A DNA stretch of 58,726 bases from Bacteroidota bacterium (GCA_027622005.1 JAQBZH010000012.1:1-58726), one strand, 5' to 3'. Positions 41,285 through 51,528 are shown, numbered from the stretch's first letter. Made by a program: numbers and translations. Notes: generated by a model from the letters alone, not told the origin.

Positions 41285-43894
41285 TTATTTGGATTTTTTA
41301 TTAGTCACGCGAGCCGTGTCAAATCCGTTCAAAATGGCACGTACAGTGGATCCAGTCGAACCTTTGACGTCATCAGCCATATCCTTTAATCGTTTGCTGT
41401 CCGATGCGCCTGAACGTACCACCAGTATTAATTCTTCGGCGATTTTTGAGAGCCCAAGCGCAATGGTTGAGTGGGACAATGAAGCCGTGTCAATGACGAT
41501 GGCATCAAACTGCAAGCGAATTTGCTGGATCAAAGGAACGAGGTTGTTCGAAAGCAAAACGTCGGGATTCGGATGCCCCGACGTGTCCACCGTTAAGGCA
41601 AATAAGGTGGGCAAATAAGGTGAAAAGACCTCAATACCTTTTCCACTAGCAAACGAAAACGCATCGAGGTCAAACTTCGACTGGTCAGTCAAGCCCAAAA
41701 CGTCGAGTTGCGAAGGTCGATGAATGTTGGCATCCACCAGCAAAACCTTTGCTCCTGACTTTGCCAGGGAAGCGGCCGTATTGGCCGCCAAAAAGCTAGT
41801 GCCGACCCCATTTTCGATTCCTGAGAAAACAAAGATGCTGTTTTTGAGTCGATTTCCCGCAAATCTCAAAGGAATGGATCGCAAAGAACGCGTTGCGGGT
41901 GAATCAGGGTTCAAGATGGTCACCATTTCGGAGGATACCTTTCGGTCATAGTAAACCCGTTTCGACTTGCGAGACACATTTTTTATGTTGGGGATAGTGC
42001 AAATGACATCCACTCCCAGCTTTTCAATATCCGACTGCTCAAATACTCGACGATCCGTTTTTTCAGAGGTTATAGCGGCCCCAATACCGGCTAGGATTCC
42101 AAATAATCCGCCCAGAATGAGGATAAGCCGTGGATCGGTTTTTGGGGTCAATGGCACGTTAGCAGGCAGGATGATCCTAGCAAATGAGCGCCGTGCGTCC
42201 GATGCTTCTTCAACGAGACGAATCTTATCGTCCAGGTCTTCCAATTGCTCCGTTGTAGCCGTGTGTCTACTCTGGATGTTTTTGAATTCAACTTCGCGTT
42301 CAGGCATCGCTTTGCGACGAACTTCGTAGTCGGCAAGCTTAATGAGGGTTGCAGACTCCCTTGCTCTCGCAGCATTTAAAGACACCTTGGCTTCAGATAT
42401 CGTGCGACCCAACCTGGCCATATATGAAATCATGCCGTCATTCGATCGAAGGTCTACGCCCCCAACCGCAGTGATGGAATCCGCGTAATCTTGTGACAGA
42501 GTAGCAACTTGCTTTTGAAGAAGTTCACGTTCAGCTAGTTTATCGGTCAGGTCTTTGCTAGGCGATGGATCGACTTTAAGGTCTGGGTTTTTGACGTAGT
42601 ATTGCTCAATCGCAATATTCAAAACCGAGATACGCTTATAGTTTTGGTCCAATTGGTCTTCAATACCATGCGCAGTACGTTCTGCGACCAGCTGTCCGTC
42701 CATAGAAGAAACTTCCAATTCAAGCGATTCAATAGACGCCTTGAATTCCTCTATTTCTATAGTCGTTTTGTCCAGAATGGTGGAGAGGGATGATATTTGA
42801 TCCAACACATGTCTGGATTCTTCCGACCCGAAAAGGCCTCCGTCCGCCCGAATAAGAGTCCGTAATTCCTCGGACAGCCCTTCTAATTTATTGACTTGCG
42901 CATCTCGTCGTTGACTAAAGTAGGATAGAGCCTCTTCGAAATGGCGCGAAACCAGCGTTTCAACGTGCTCGACATAGGTTCGCCCAAACACATTCGCGAT
43001 CAAGGCTGCTTCACGAGCGTCTGTACTGGAAACTAAAATGTTGATAGCGTCGGGTTCGTTATCGTCAGTAGCGCTCCCTTCAACAGTTACATACTCGGTT
43101 CTAAGAAGCGTAGCGAGTGTGATTCCATCTTTGTCAAGGGCTGCTTGCCTCTCAAAAATAGTCCAGGTCGCTGCATCTGGCGATTCAGATCGAACCACGG
43201 CCAAGTCGGCTGCAGCTCTGCTGGACAATTCGGAGGAAGTCTGAAGTATCAACGTTTGATTGGCAAGCTTAGAGCTTCCCATGGGGGCATCTTCGGTGTT
43301 TAGACGAGGCAGATCCTTGATTTCATCTTGAAATCCCCTTGTATCCACCATAAGCGTCGTTAAAGCCGCATACTGAGGATCGACAAAAGTGACATAGACG
43401 CCAACTGCTGACCAAATTAGAATGGCGACAAAAATGAACACTGGAAATCGACGTAACAGAACCCGAATCATTCGATCAGGATCGGATACCTTTTGCGAGG
43501 CATTTTCAAACATGTCCGGAAACAGGGGCTCCGGCGCAGGAATGTGGACCACCTGGTGATGCGTCTCAACAACGGGAGGAGCAGGGCTGAAAGCGTGCGA
43601 ATCGCTAAGTTTCTGCCAGGTCGGAAACGCTGAACGAGATGACTGCGTCCGCATTTCTTCCGGCTCAATAACTTCATCGTGATCCGATGGCGCTGCATTC
43701 CAGTCTGGCCAAATTTTAAACTCGGCAGATGTTAAAAATTGCTCCAAATCTGGATCAACGGCGGGACGCCCGCTTTGCCGACGACCACCTCTGACCGGAA
43801 GCCTGCTTGAGGCCTCCCGCCCGGAATCATGCCCTCGACGCCTGGGGTCTCCAGTGCCAGCTGAGCCGTTGTCGATATGGTCTAGAACGCTCAT
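41285..43894 (-). CDS. Wzz/Wzc-like polysaccharide chain-length protein with degenerate BY-kinase domain
   Basis: 869 residues. A polar, probably disordered N-terminal extension (1-145) precedes the first helix (151-170, [20 protein letters not shown]). There is a Wzz-type periplasmic region with coiled coils (about 300-570), a second helix (590-608), and a C-terminal MinD/BY-kinase-like domain (690-869). In the last, the P-loop is GVGTSF (696-701) where active kinases have G-x-G-K-S/T, so the lysine is replaced by Thr. The Walker A' is [11 protein letters not shown] and the Walker B is DAIVIDTA. The C-terminus lacks the tyrosine cluster. It probably sets chain length and couples to export but may not autophosphorylate. 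It overlaps uxs by 4 nt. Confidence 0.85.
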   Translation of the reverse strand: MSVLDHIDNGSAGTGDPRRRGHDSGREASSRLPVRGGRRQSGRPAVDPDLEQFLTSAEFKIWPDWNAAPSDHDEVIEPEEMRTQSSRSAFPTWQKLSDSHAFSPAPPVVETHHQVVHIPAPEPLFPDMFENASQKVSDPDRMIRVLLRRFPVFIFVAILIWSAVGVYVTFVDPQYAALTTLMVDTRGFQDEIKDLPRLNTEDAPMGSSKLANQTLILQTSSELSSRAAADLAVVRSESPDAATWTIFERQAALDKDGITLATLLRTEYVTVEGSATDDNEPDAINILVSSTDAREAALIANVFGRTYVEHVETLVSRHFEEALSYFSQRRDAQVNKLEGLSEELRTLIRADGGLFGSEESRHVLDQISSLSTILDKTTIEIEEFKASIESLELEVSSMDGQLVAERTAHGIEDQLDQNYKRISVLNIAIEQYYVKNPDLKVDPSPSKDLTDKLAERELLQKQVATLSQDYADSITAVGGVDLRSNDGMISYMARLGRTISEAKVSLNAARARESATLIKLADYEVRRKAMPEREVEFKNIQSRHTATTEQLEDLDDKIRLVEEASDARRSFARIILPANVPLTPKTDPRLILILGGLFGILAGIGAAITSEKTDRRVFEQSDIEKLGVDVICTIPNIKNVSRKSKRVYYDRKVSSEMVTILNPDSPATRSLRSIPLRFAGNRLKNSIFVFSGIENGVGTSFLAANTAASLAKSGAKVLLVDANIHRPSQLDVLGLTDQSKFDLDAFSFASGKGIEVFSPYLPTLFALTVDTSGHPNPDVLLSNNLVPLIQQIRLQFDAIVIDTASLSHSTIALGLSKIAEELILVVRSGASDSKRLKDMADDVKGSTGSTVRAILNGFDTARVTNKKSK

Positions 43895-44970
43895 GTTCTT
43901 GGGTCTTGAGATTTGATTCTACTTTTGATACGGATGCGTCTCTGAATAGCGCCTCTTTGGCCCATCTTCCCGACGGGTCGATCTGACTTACGGAAGTGAG
44001 TTTTGGCACCTGATATTTTTGCTACTTCGTTGACAAAGTATTCCAAGGTGGTTGCAAGCCCAGTACTCCGGTTCATGGTCGGAGACCAATTCAAAATGGA
44101 TTTAGCTCGGGTAATATCGGGGCAACGGACCTTCGGGTCGTCCTGGGGAAGTGGATGATACGTGATAGTGCTTTTGCTACCCGTCAGCGCGACCACTTCT
44201 TCTGCAAACTGGCTAATGGTGCATTCTTCTGGATTTCCAACGTTTACCGGGTTTGGTTCGTCACTATGCAGTAACCGAACTATGCCTTCAACAAGGTCAT
44301 CGACATAGCAAAAAGACCGCGTTTGGCTGCCATCACCGAAAATGGAAATCGGCTCTCCGGAGAGCGCTTGTTTCATAAACGTAGGCAGTACCCTTCCATC
44401 ATCTAGCCTCATACGAGGCCCGTACGTGTTGAAAATGCGTACAATTCGAGTTTGCAAACCCAACTCCCGATGATAGGCGGACATCAGAGCTTCGGCAAAC
44501 CGTTTAGATTCGTCATAGACACTTCGAGGTCCAATCGGGTTAACGTTTCCCCAATAGGATTCTTCCTGTGGATGGATGAGGGGGTCTCCATATACCTCGC
44601 TGGTTGAAGCCTGCAAAATGCGAGCGTTCGACTCAACGGCCAAATCCAGCAGGTTTTTCATGCCACTCGATCCAACCGCTAACGTCTCCATCGGAAACTT
44701 CAAATAATCGATTGGAGAAGCAGGGCAAGCAAAGTTCAAAATGAACTGAAAATTGCGTCCGACGTCCAGCGAAGCTGAAATATCTTGGTGCAGAAAGGTA
44801 AAATGGGGCGTTCCGAGTAAATGATCTACGTTTTCGAGCCGACCAGTTAGCAAGTTGTCAACACACGTAACGTGGTGGCCATCAGCCAAAAATCGTTCAC
44901 AAAGATGCGAGCCGATAAAGCCAGCACCACCAGCAATAAGGGTGTTAGGACGCGAGGGATTCGCCACCAT
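43891..44970 (-). CDS. uxs: UDP-glucuronate decarboxylase (UXS), NAD-dependent SDR
   Basis: 359 residues. NAD-binding [20 protein letters not shown] at 14-33, the UXS-typical [33 protein letters not shown], the Y-x-x-x-K pair (Tyr 152, Lys 156 in [13 protein letters not shown]), [19 protein letters not shown] and [15 protein letters not shown]. These blocks distinguish UXS from GalE-like epimerases. It converts UDP-glucuronate to UDP-xylose, a donor for the polymer. A basic tail of about 40 residues beyond the usual end (RIRIKSRIK) is extra. It is the first gene of the operon, and its stop overlaps the next start (ATGA). Confidence 0.87.
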   Translation of the reverse strand: MVANPSRPNTLIAGGAGFIGSHLCERFLADGHHVTCVDNLLTGRLENVDHLLGTPHFTFLHQDISASLDVGRNFQFILNFACPASPIDYLKFPMETLAVGSSGMKNLLDLAVESNARILQASTSEVYGDPLIHPQEESYWGNVNPIGPRSVYDESKRFAEALMSAYHRELGLQTRIVRIFNTYGPRMRLDDGRVLPTFMKQALSGEPISIFGDGSQTRSFCYVDDLVEGIVRLLHSDEPNPVNVGNPEECTISQFAEEVVALTGSKSTITYHPLPQDDPKVRCPDITRAKSILNWSPTMNRSTGLATTLEYFVNEVAKISGAKTHFRKSDRPVGKMGQRGAIQRRIRIKSRIKSQDPRT

Positions 44971-45150
44971 GTCGAAATACAGTGTAATAGGTTAAAATCT
45001 TTGGCTAAATCTGACTTATGTGATTCGCCAAGTACTTACATCTGTTTTATCGACCAATAACAATTTTCCTAAATGGAAAAAGGGAAAATTGATGATAGAG
45101 GAATCAAGTAAGGAATCACCCTACATTTTAAGAGATAAAAGACCTACATA
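44971..45150. promoter_or_regulatory. Leader/promoter region of the polysaccharide operon
   Basis: The spacer upstream of uxs holds the inverted repeat CAATTTTCC-N13-GGAAAATTG (45061-45069 with 45083-45091), an AT-rich candidate operator or leader hairpin. A confident promoter is not visible on the minus strand. No ORF of interest lies here. Confidence 0.4.
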
Positions 45151-45154
45151 ACCC

Positions 45155-45301
45155 CGGTTCAGGTTACAGTACGTTGCCTTACGAAACCGATCCTGCGGCC
45201 GGAAACGGCCGGTTCTTGGGTCGGTGCATCACGTCTCAGTGATGATTGGTTCTGGGTGAAGCTGCCCGTCTCCTCAAAAGGGAGTCGGGCATGCTTTTTT
45301 T
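45155..45301 (+). ncRNA. Candidate stand-alone structured RNA
   Basis: On the plus strand three stem-loops line up. Stem 1: CCGATCC (45187-45193) with GGGTCGG (45218-45224), enclosing CGGCCG-GAAA-CGGCCG (45196-45211), a perfect 6-bp stem with a GNRA tetraloop. Stem 2: CATCAC-GTCTCA-GTGATG (45227-45244). Stem 3: an intrinsic terminator, GCCCG.CTCC with GGAG.CGGGC (45264-45290), followed by T7. Genes on both sides are on the minus strand, so this is not the leader of any plus-strand gene. The GAAA loop and the T-run both favour the plus strand. It does not fit 6S, SRP, tmRNA or RNase P. The 5' end is a guess. Confidence 0.5.
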
Positions 45302-46940
45302 AATGACTCACCACCAAAGGATGCGTTTTGTCAAACGCAATTCCATTAAAGCCCGAAACCTTGATGCGGAAGAAATAGGTACCAGCTGACAGATCCGAGA
45401 CATCAGCTATCTGCGAGTACCACTCGTCCTCCGTTTGAAATCCGGTTTCCCATTCTCGGACTTGCCGTCCTAACGCATCGTATAGACTAACGGTAACGAG
45501 CCCTTCAACCGACAAAAAGTATCTAAACTGAGCGGTTGTCGATGTAGGATTCGGAAATGCAGAAGTCAGGAGGTAGGTGGACGGATCCGCAATTTCAACT
45601 TCTATCCTTGCCAATTCTTGTTTTCGACCATCTGCTCGGCTCGCAATGAGCAAATACGTTACCCTTGATTCGCCCAAAACACCTTCGTCCGTGAACGAAA
45701 GCGAACCCAGGGCATCGAGTACGATTTTGGAAGTTCCGAGACTGGTGATGCGTTCGACATAGAGAGAGTCTATGCCAAAATCTTGAGTAATACTCCAGGA
45801 CAGATCGACTCTTCCCTTAGCGTCCGCTGAAGCCGTCATCGTGCCAACCCCAATCAGCTCATTCCCCGACACCAACAAATTCGCAACCTGCACGCGGAGT
45901 TGTGGCAAAAGTACATAATTATTGTCTCCGGGGCACGCCGTTGTGCTGAAATCTCTGTGGCCTCGGATTAAAGTGGGAGCAACCCCATACCGTTCACTTA
46001 AGAATGCGAAAAGGACTTTATAGGTCTCGTAAGCCGCTGGTGTAATTTGCTGGACGCAGCTAGAACCCTCCGGTGGGTGGTAACATCCCATGATGACCAC
46101 ACCAATATTTCCCGTATTTCCATTGCCTACGTGTGCTCCCATTGCGAGGACGGGCACCTGAGACAACGAAGTGCTGTTGTCCATAAACGGCCGGCCTTGA
46201 TACAAGCGACCTCCGCGGTCGATTGCAAACTGATACCCGATATCGCTCCATCCACGCACGTTTTGGTGGAGATCCTGCATGGCCAGCATCTGAGCCTTTC
46301 CCTGAGCCTCCGTTTCGGCGGAATATCCAGCGGCGTGATGCATCGTCATAAATTGGTAAGCCCCATTCGCCAGGGGGGAGGGAGAACCGCTTTTAAACGG
46401 CTTGGCGCTCCACTGGGCCCGAGTTATCAGCGGTGGTGGAATAATGGAGCCCGTTTTTGATCCAATCGCAGGTTTGAAATCCCCGGAAGGACGTTGGTCT
46501 TGATCCAATGCGTTGTTAAAAACACCCGCGTTACGAACCACCGTAACAAAATCCGAATTGGAGTCGACCTTAAACTCGAATCGGCTGGCGATGATGAGCT
46601 TATCTTGGCGATACCCTGCTACCAACGTGCCACCCGTAGCAGATCGATTGATATAGGCATCCGTCCATTCCGACCATATATCATCGTTCAAAAATCGAAA
46701 AAACGCTTTTGGGTCTGGATCCGTGCTGCCAATTTCGACGGCAACCCCAGAAAAGGGGGTCGAAACGAATTCGCTAGTATAAAAGAGCTGCGTTCGCTTT
46801 CCGGCTACAACGCGGGTTTCATTATCCAACCCCGTGAAGGTGTCCACGACGTCGGCAAGCATTTGAGCCTTAGCAGAAGTGGCTACCAAAACAAGTAGCA
46901 GGCCCCACACGAGACGTTTTCCCATCGATCGAATTCCCAT
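45300..46940 (-). CDS. N-acetylmuramoyl-L-alanine amidase (PGRP/Amidase_2) with T9SS sorting domain
   Basis: 546 residues. A signal peptide (MGKRLVWGLLLVLVATSAKA from the second Met at 46925; the first is at 46940) is followed by a roughly 150-residue beta domain. The amidase runs from about 165 to 345: LITRAQWSAKP, MTMHHAAGY, the DIGYQFAIDRGGRLYQGRP block, NIGVVIMGCYHP, then IRGHRDFSTTACPGDN, with His, His and Cys as zinc ligands. An Ig/FN3-like linker and a T9SS type A domain close the protein (FPNPTSTTAQFRYFL, YDALGRQVREWE, LSAGTYFFRI). It should be secreted to the surface and cleave stem peptides from peptidoglycan, possibly of other bacteria. Confidence 0.9.
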   Translation of the reverse strand: MGIRSMGKRLVWGLLLVLVATSAKAQMLADVVDTFTGLDNETRVVAGKRTQLFYTSEFVSTPFSGVAVEIGSTDPDPKAFFRFLNDDIWSEWTDAYINRSATGGTLVAGYRQDKLIIASRFEFKVDSNSDFVTVVRNAGVFNNALDQDQRPSGDFKPAIGSKTGSIIPPPLITRAQWSAKPFKSGSPSPLANGAYQFMTMHHAAGYSAETEAQGKAQMLAMQDLHQNVRGWSDIGYQFAIDRGGRLYQGRPFMDNSTSLSQVPVLAMGAHVGNGNTGNIGVVIMGCYHPPEGSSCVQQITPAAYETYKVLFAFLSERYGVAPTLIRGHRDFSTTACPGDNNYVLLPQLRVQVANLLVSGNELIGVGTMTASADAKGRVDLSWSITQDFGIDSLYVERITSLGTSKIVLDALGSLSFTDEGVLGESRVTYLLIASRADGRKQELARIEVEIADPSTYLLTSAFPNPTSTTAQFRYFLSVEGLVTVSLYDALGRQVREWETGFQTEDEWYSQIADVSDLSAGTYFFRIKVSGFNGIAFDKTHPLVVSH

Positions 46941-46972
46941 ACACTCAATAACCGTCTATCCTTTTTGAAAAC

Positions 46973-48043
46973 TTAAAATTGCAGATTAAACGTGTACCAA
47001 TGGGTTTGTTCAAGCCGCCCGAAATCAGCGTAGGCGTAATCAAAACTGGCCTTCGTCGATTTGTCCATCCGTAAATTTATTCCAGCGCCCATCGTAAGTC
47101 CTTGCTCGCCATCGGTTTCGAATGCATTGCGATAACCAGAGCGTAAAGCAAACAGATCTCGAAATTTGTACTCAATCCCCATATTCAAATACTCGCTATT
47201 GTCATTGGGGTGGGCCGCATCAGTCATCACAACAATTTGATGATTGGATGTGGAAACCGCGTCCCAGGCCAACCCGACTCGAAACATAAGCGGAAGCGGG
47301 TGTTGATCCATTGAATATTCAGAGTTCACGATTTCAACGTTGCCACTTTGGTTGGGGGTAGGATCGGTACTGAAAATGATGTCACGACCGGACATTTGCA
47401 TTTTGGGACCAAAGTTGGACATAGACGCTCCAAGTCTGAGATCCTGATACGGCGTAGTGAACAGCACTCCCACGTCGAATGCCATGGCCGATGCTGAACT
47501 GTGCCAGATTTGCTCCCGAATGTATTTAAAGGTCGTTCCGATTGAAAAACGATCGGTTAAAGCTTTGGCGTAACTCAACTGAAGGGCTAGGTCTTGCTTT
47601 TTAAACAGCTCCCCAGTGCCTTCAGGCGTAGCGGTCGTCCTGACCTCCATTTCACCCGAATCAAGGTAAACCAAACTTGCAGCGATCGTCCCCAGTTGCC
47701 CGACATTAACCCCAAACGCTGCATAGTTATAGGAGATATTGGCTAGATATTGTGTGTGGGAAAACTGAACGGCGCCCCCAGATATTTTACTAAGACCCGC
47801 AGGATTCCAATAAAGAGCAGAGAGGTCGTTGGCTTCCGCAACAAACGTTCCGCCCAACCCGATTGCACGCGCCCCGACACCCAATTTCAAAAATTGAGCG
47901 GAGGTCGTTCCTACCTTGGTAATGGTTTTAGTGGCGCCTCCGTCCGAAAGACTTTGAGCCCCAACAGGAATTCCAATGGCAAAAATGACAACCAAAGCAG
48001 CGATTCGCTTCAATGCCGACATAAATTGAATTGAATTTGACAT
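46973..48043 (-). CDS. PorV/PorQ-family outer-membrane protein
   Basis: 356 residues. A signal peptide is followed by an outer-membrane barrel of the FadL-like PorV/PorQ family: QFLKLGVGARAIGLGGTFVA, then LSALYWNPAGLSKISGG, VQFSHTQYLANISYNYAAFG, and a final amphipathic strand ending THWYTFNLQF. PorV is the shuttle that accepts T9SS cargo, and the family also includes PorQ/PorP relatives. The start codon overlaps the stop of the upstream giant gene (TAATG), so it is translated with it. By context it is a dedicated partner of that T9SS-sorted protein rather than the general PorV. Confidence 0.82.
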   Translation of the reverse strand: MSNSIQFMSALKRIAALVVIFAIGIPVGAQSLSDGGATKTITKVGTTSAQFLKLGVGARAIGLGGTFVAEANDLSALYWNPAGLSKISGGAVQFSHTQYLANISYNYAAFGVNVGQLGTIAASLVYLDSGEMEVRTTATPEGTGELFKKQDLALQLSYAKALTDRFSIGTTFKYIREQIWHSSASAMAFDVGVLFTTPYQDLRLGASMSNFGPKMQMSGRDIIFSTDPTPNQSGNVEIVNSEYSMDQHPLPLMFRVGLAWDAVSTSNHQIVVMTDAAHPNDNSEYLNMGIEYKFRDLFALRSGYRNAFETDGEQGLTMGAGINLRMDKSTKASFDYAYADFGRLEQTHWYTFNLQF

Positions 48044-51000
48044 TATTTAATCACCGCGAATTTACCGATGAAAGACCCTTCAGCCGACTCTACTTGGAAT
48101 ATGTAGAGACCGTAGGCGATGTTCATGTTGTCTTTGGAGCGAAGGTCCCAAAAAGCTTTTCCATCGTCAAGAGTAGAGTCGTGGTAGATCGTATCCACCA
48201 GCTCACCCGCTAAACTGTAGATGCGGATTGTACATTTTCTAGGTACGTTTGCGAAATAAAGCCTACGGTCGCCACGTTCGGATCGCGAAACCGGATTTCT
48301 AGGCTCCAATTCGTTGGTTCCTACGTAAGGGTTGGGCACTACGAAGATGTCCCGCAATGCCGCTTTCGCCGATTCTGAATCCGTAGAGGCAGCCAGCGTT
48401 GAAAAACTGAACGTATCAGTAGACGCAAACGGTTTGCTGGTTTTGATATAAAAAACGTCGCCTGTACCAGGTATCGATCCATTGTCCACCAAGGTTACCT
48501 GCCAACTGGCAGTCAAAACGCCCGCAACATTATCCAAGAAAATAATGGCTTCGTTGATGTTCCACTTACCATCACGATTGAGGTCCGTCACAAAGACGTC
48601 TATTCTTTGATTGGCTTGTGTTAGATTCGTGACTGTAAAGGGGAGGGGCAGATTGTTTGAAAAACCAGTCGAAACATTCGCGTTGTCAAACACGATCTCA
48701 TAATCGTTCGGTTGTGGAATTCTGCGAGGTCCTGCCTTAGCCACTTCTACGGCAAATTCGATCGATTTACCGCCAGCAGACCAACCAGTATCTTCTTCAT
48801 CAAGCCCCAAGACATCGTTTTGCACGAACACATGCAAGCCGTCAAAAATAGGATTAGACTCCTGATTTGAAAGCAATCTGCTCTGATAGACGGGGAAATA
48901 TTGAAACGTTGCCGTTAGTAAGTCGCCGTCTGTTATGCTGGATCCCAATACCAACACATTTCCGATGGAAGCATTCAGTACATAGTCTGCAGGAGAAGAC
49001 AACTGGTTCCCTGATGCAGTTTTGAGGATAAATGTTTCAGGCTTGATGTTCTGCAATCCTAAAGCTGCAGTTTTTCCCTTGACGGCCTTAAGCGTCTTTG
49101 TAATGATCTGAGCATCTTCAACGGAGTAATTTAACGGGGAACCTTGAAAACTCATCCGGTATTGCCCGGCATCTTTCACTGCCAATTCGTCGACGATTTT
49201 GATCGAAATATCCCCGGTAGCATGCCCCGTGTCATGCTGAATGCCTCCTGCCTCCGTAATAGAAGGCGCCACGTAACCACCTGTTCGAGGCTTCGGGATA
49301 ACCGAGACCGAATTAATATCAAAAATATAGCTGTCGTCGACCGGATTGTAGGTGATGGTTTTAGCCGTCTCGCTCGGTGGGATGCCCGTAACGAACGCGC
49401 CCGTCTGACCAGGGGCAAACCCTCGGTCGTAAGCCGTGACCGAGTAGTAATAGGTCTGTCCGTTTACGACGTCGGTGTCTTCATAAGTATGAAATAGACC
49501 CGTATCGTCACCCAAGTCAAATGACACTCCTCTTTGGGGAAATACGATCGGACTAGGGCCCCTAAGGCCGTTATTTAGGTCAAACTTGGCCTCTACGCCC
49601 AACTTATTAGTGAGGGGTTGGAATAAAAACTTAGAGCCGTTGATATCGGTAATAGTCTGTCGATCACTGAACTCATGATCAGTAGATCGATAGATCGCAT
49701 ACCCTTCAAAGTCGAGGGTTCGAGAGAGAGGATCTAACGACAACTCCGCCCGATTGTCCCAATACAGGGTAACCTTTTTATCCCCGGCTACTGCTCTGAT
49801 TCGAGGCTTATCGGGAGGTCTTGCAAACCGATATCCTACGTTGAATATCTGCTGGACGGTTTCCGCGTTTAATCGAAGGTCCGAAAGGTTTTCTCCCACA
49901 ATCAGAGCAATCGAAAATCGTTTGGTTTCACCGGCTCGAAGAGGGAAGCTTCCTGAACCGTACAAAAACACGTAATCGCCTGGTTCGGATGGCACTGAAT
50001 CGAATCGACCCGGCTTGACCCATCCCCAGACTTGCTCGTCTTCCCGAATATTGGAACCGGAAAAACGGGGAGAAGCAAACGACGTCAATCCAATCATGTC
50101 GGATTCGTCGATATCTGTAAATTCAAAATTCGGCTCACCCGGTTTCGTTATGTCAAACTGATCGCCAGCTGTTGGCCTACCATCATTTTCACCGCGGTCC
50201 CCAGTGCCAGGAATCCCGTCGACACCCGTGTCATCTGTTTCCTGATTCCAGTCGTTATCATTGTCAATGCCATCGGTCCACGATTCATCGAGCATTCGAT
50301 CACCGTCATTATCGATCCCGTCTCCCGGGTAAAAAACGCCATTGATTATTTCATTCCCCAAACCCGGACTTTCAAGAAACTTATAGCCAAAATAACCGGG
50401 AATGCGTCCAGGAACGTCTCCGATTTGATTGTTGTCCCAGGCAAAAACCATATTTCTGGACTGATCAAAAAAGGCGAGGTCATCCGCCCAATCTCCAGGC
50501 CCTCCCACATGCGGGTCTCCCCACATCCCGAAGGTCACTTTTTCGAGGTCCGTATCGCTTTTGTTTGAGATTTTGTACACCAAGAAAATGGTGTCTTCTG
50601 CCAGTGGATTGGCCCATTGGTACAAACGCACCTCAACTTCTAATCCAAGGCCCTTTTTAGTGGTGTTATTGTTGAAGGGGAAGTAGGCAAACTCCTTATT
50701 GGAGTAGTCATTCATGAAATACAGGGCTTCTTTATCGGCATTCGACGAACCTTGTTGAAGAGCGCCTGGCCAAACGTATTCCTTCAGATTGTCATTATAC
50801 CAGGATGAAGGCCATGAATCTGGCCGGCCATCGAGATCCTTATCCCGGGCGTCAGACGTCGGAATTTGGTCGGAGTCCCGGCTAACCACTTCAATTCCTT
50901 CGAACGCGCCCACGGGCTCGGCGCAGGGTATGGGTTGCCATCCCCAGCGCTCCGACTGGTCGGGTGAAATTTCTGCTCCGTTGGATACAATACCGTCCGA

Positions 51001-51423
51001 AACAATATGCATTACCCAAATAGGATTGCCCGCAGTATCCGTTACCAGAGTGCCATTATCATCTCTTTTTAGGACGCTCTTGGGATCCTTATGACCAACA
51101 TCTACAACTTCAGCGGCCACAAAGGGGCCAAACTCGTATCCGTATCCCAGGCCATTCCAAACGATATCGGTAATGGTATTTCCGGGTGATGAAATGGAAC
51201 CGAAATTCAAAATTTGGCTCGTAATGCGGTTTCCATTCAAAATGGCTTCACGACGGGTGGTCTGGTCTTCTAGGCAATCCGAAACGGCCGGCCGACCACT
51301 TTTGGCTGCTTGATTATCGAGCCAACGACGTTGCTCACGATAGTCCCATCCGCGTTCCCGGTCCTGAGAAGAAGCAGGAAGCGCCAATACGGCGATCAAA
51401 CAAAAGAAGGAGAGTGTTTTCAT
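48043..51423 (-). CDS. Giant T9SS-sorted surface protein with calcium-type repeats and FN3 domain
   Basis: About 1126 residues from the ATG at 51421-51423, where a clean signal peptide starts (MKTLSFFCLIAVLALPASSQ); an in-frame TTG at 51468 and ATG at 51465 lie upstream. Around the middle is a cluster of D/N-rich calcium-binding-type motifs, GDGIDNDGDRMLDESW, TDGIDNDNDW and DTGVDGIPGTGDRGENDGRP, as in thrombospondin type 3 repeats. An FN3-like domain follows (KVTLYWDNRAELSLDP, FEGYAIYRS, TYYYSVTAYDRGF). The C-terminus is a T9SS type A domain (FVVPNPYVG, IRIYSLAGELVDTI, YGLYIFQVES). It is cotranscribed with the PorV-like gene and preceded by the TonB receptor. Function unknown. Confidence 0.8.
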   Translation of the reverse strand: MKTLSFFCLIAVLALPASSQDRERGWDYREQRRWLDNQAAKSGRPAVSDCLEDQTTRREAILNGNRITSQILNFGSISSPGNTITDIVWNGLGYGYEFGPFVAAEVVDVGHKDPKSVLKRDDNGTLVTDTAGNPIWVMHIVSDGIVSNGAEISPDQSERWGWQPIPCAEPVGAFEGIEVVSRDSDQIPTSDARDKDLDGRPDSWPSSWYNDNLKEYVWPGALQQGSSNADKEALYFMNDYSNKEFAYFPFNNNTTKKGLGLEVEVRLYQWANPLAEDTIFLVYKISNKSDTDLEKVTFGMWGDPHVGGPGDWADDLAFFDQSRNMVFAWDNNQIGDVPGRIPGYFGYKFLESPGLGNEIINGVFYPGDGIDNDGDRMLDESWTDGIDNDNDWNQETDDTGVDGIPGTGDRGENDGRPTAGDQFDITKPGEPNFEFTDIDESDMIGLTSFASPRFSGSNIREDEQVWGWVKPGRFDSVPSEPGDYVFLYGSGSFPLRAGETKRFSIALIVGENLSDLRLNAETVQQIFNVGYRFARPPDKPRIRAVAGDKKVTLYWDNRAELSLDPLSRTLDFEGYAIYRSTDHEFSDRQTITDINGSKFLFQPLTNKLGVEAKFDLNNGLRGPSPIVFPQRGVSFDLGDDTGLFHTYEDTDVVNGQTYYYSVTAYDRGFAPGQTGAFVTGIPPSETAKTITYNPVDDSYIFDINSVSVIPKPRTGGYVAPSITEAGGIQHDTGHATGDISIKIVDELAVKDAGQYRMSFQGSPLNYSVEDAQIITKTLKAVKGKTAALGLQNIKPETFILKTASGNQLSSPADYVLNASIGNVLVLGSSITDGDLLTATFQYFPVYQSRLLSNQESNPIFDGLHVFVQNDVLGLDEEDTGWSAGGKSIEFAVEVAKAGPRRIPQPNDYEIVFDNANVSTGFSNNLPLPFTVTNLTQANQRIDVFVTDLNRDGKWNINEAIIFLDNVAGVLTASWQVTLVDNGSIPGTGDVFYIKTSKPFASTDTFSFSTLAASTDSESAKAALRDIFVVPNPYVGTNELEPRNPVSRSERGDRRLYFANVPRKCTIRIYSLAGELVDTIYHDSTLDDGKAFWDLRSKDNMNIAYGLYIFQVESAEGSFIGKFAVIK

Positions 51424-51505
51424 TCTGCTCGTGGTGAACATAAAAAATGCGTGTTTTTGGAGCATCAATTTAATTAGACAGATTGGCTCTTAATTGGTCT
51501 TGTTT

Positions 51506-51520
51506 GCCCCTTAAAGGGGC
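51506..51520. repeat. GC hairpin between the TonB receptor and giant surface protein genes
   Basis: GCCCC-TTAAA-GGGGC, a compact stem with a 5-nt loop in the 108-nt region between the receptor stop and the next start on the minus strand. It is not followed by a T-run on that strand, so it looks like an mRNA-stabilising or attenuating hairpin, not a terminator. Confidence 0.45.
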
Positions 51521-51528
51521 GCAGACTT

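Noticed and set aside
45155-45301. 6S RNA, SRP RNA, or a cyclic-di-GMP riboswitch
   Set aside because: No long bulged rod as in 6S, no GGUCC-GGAA-type SRP loop, and no recognisable GEMM core; also no plus-strand gene follows for a riboswitch to control.
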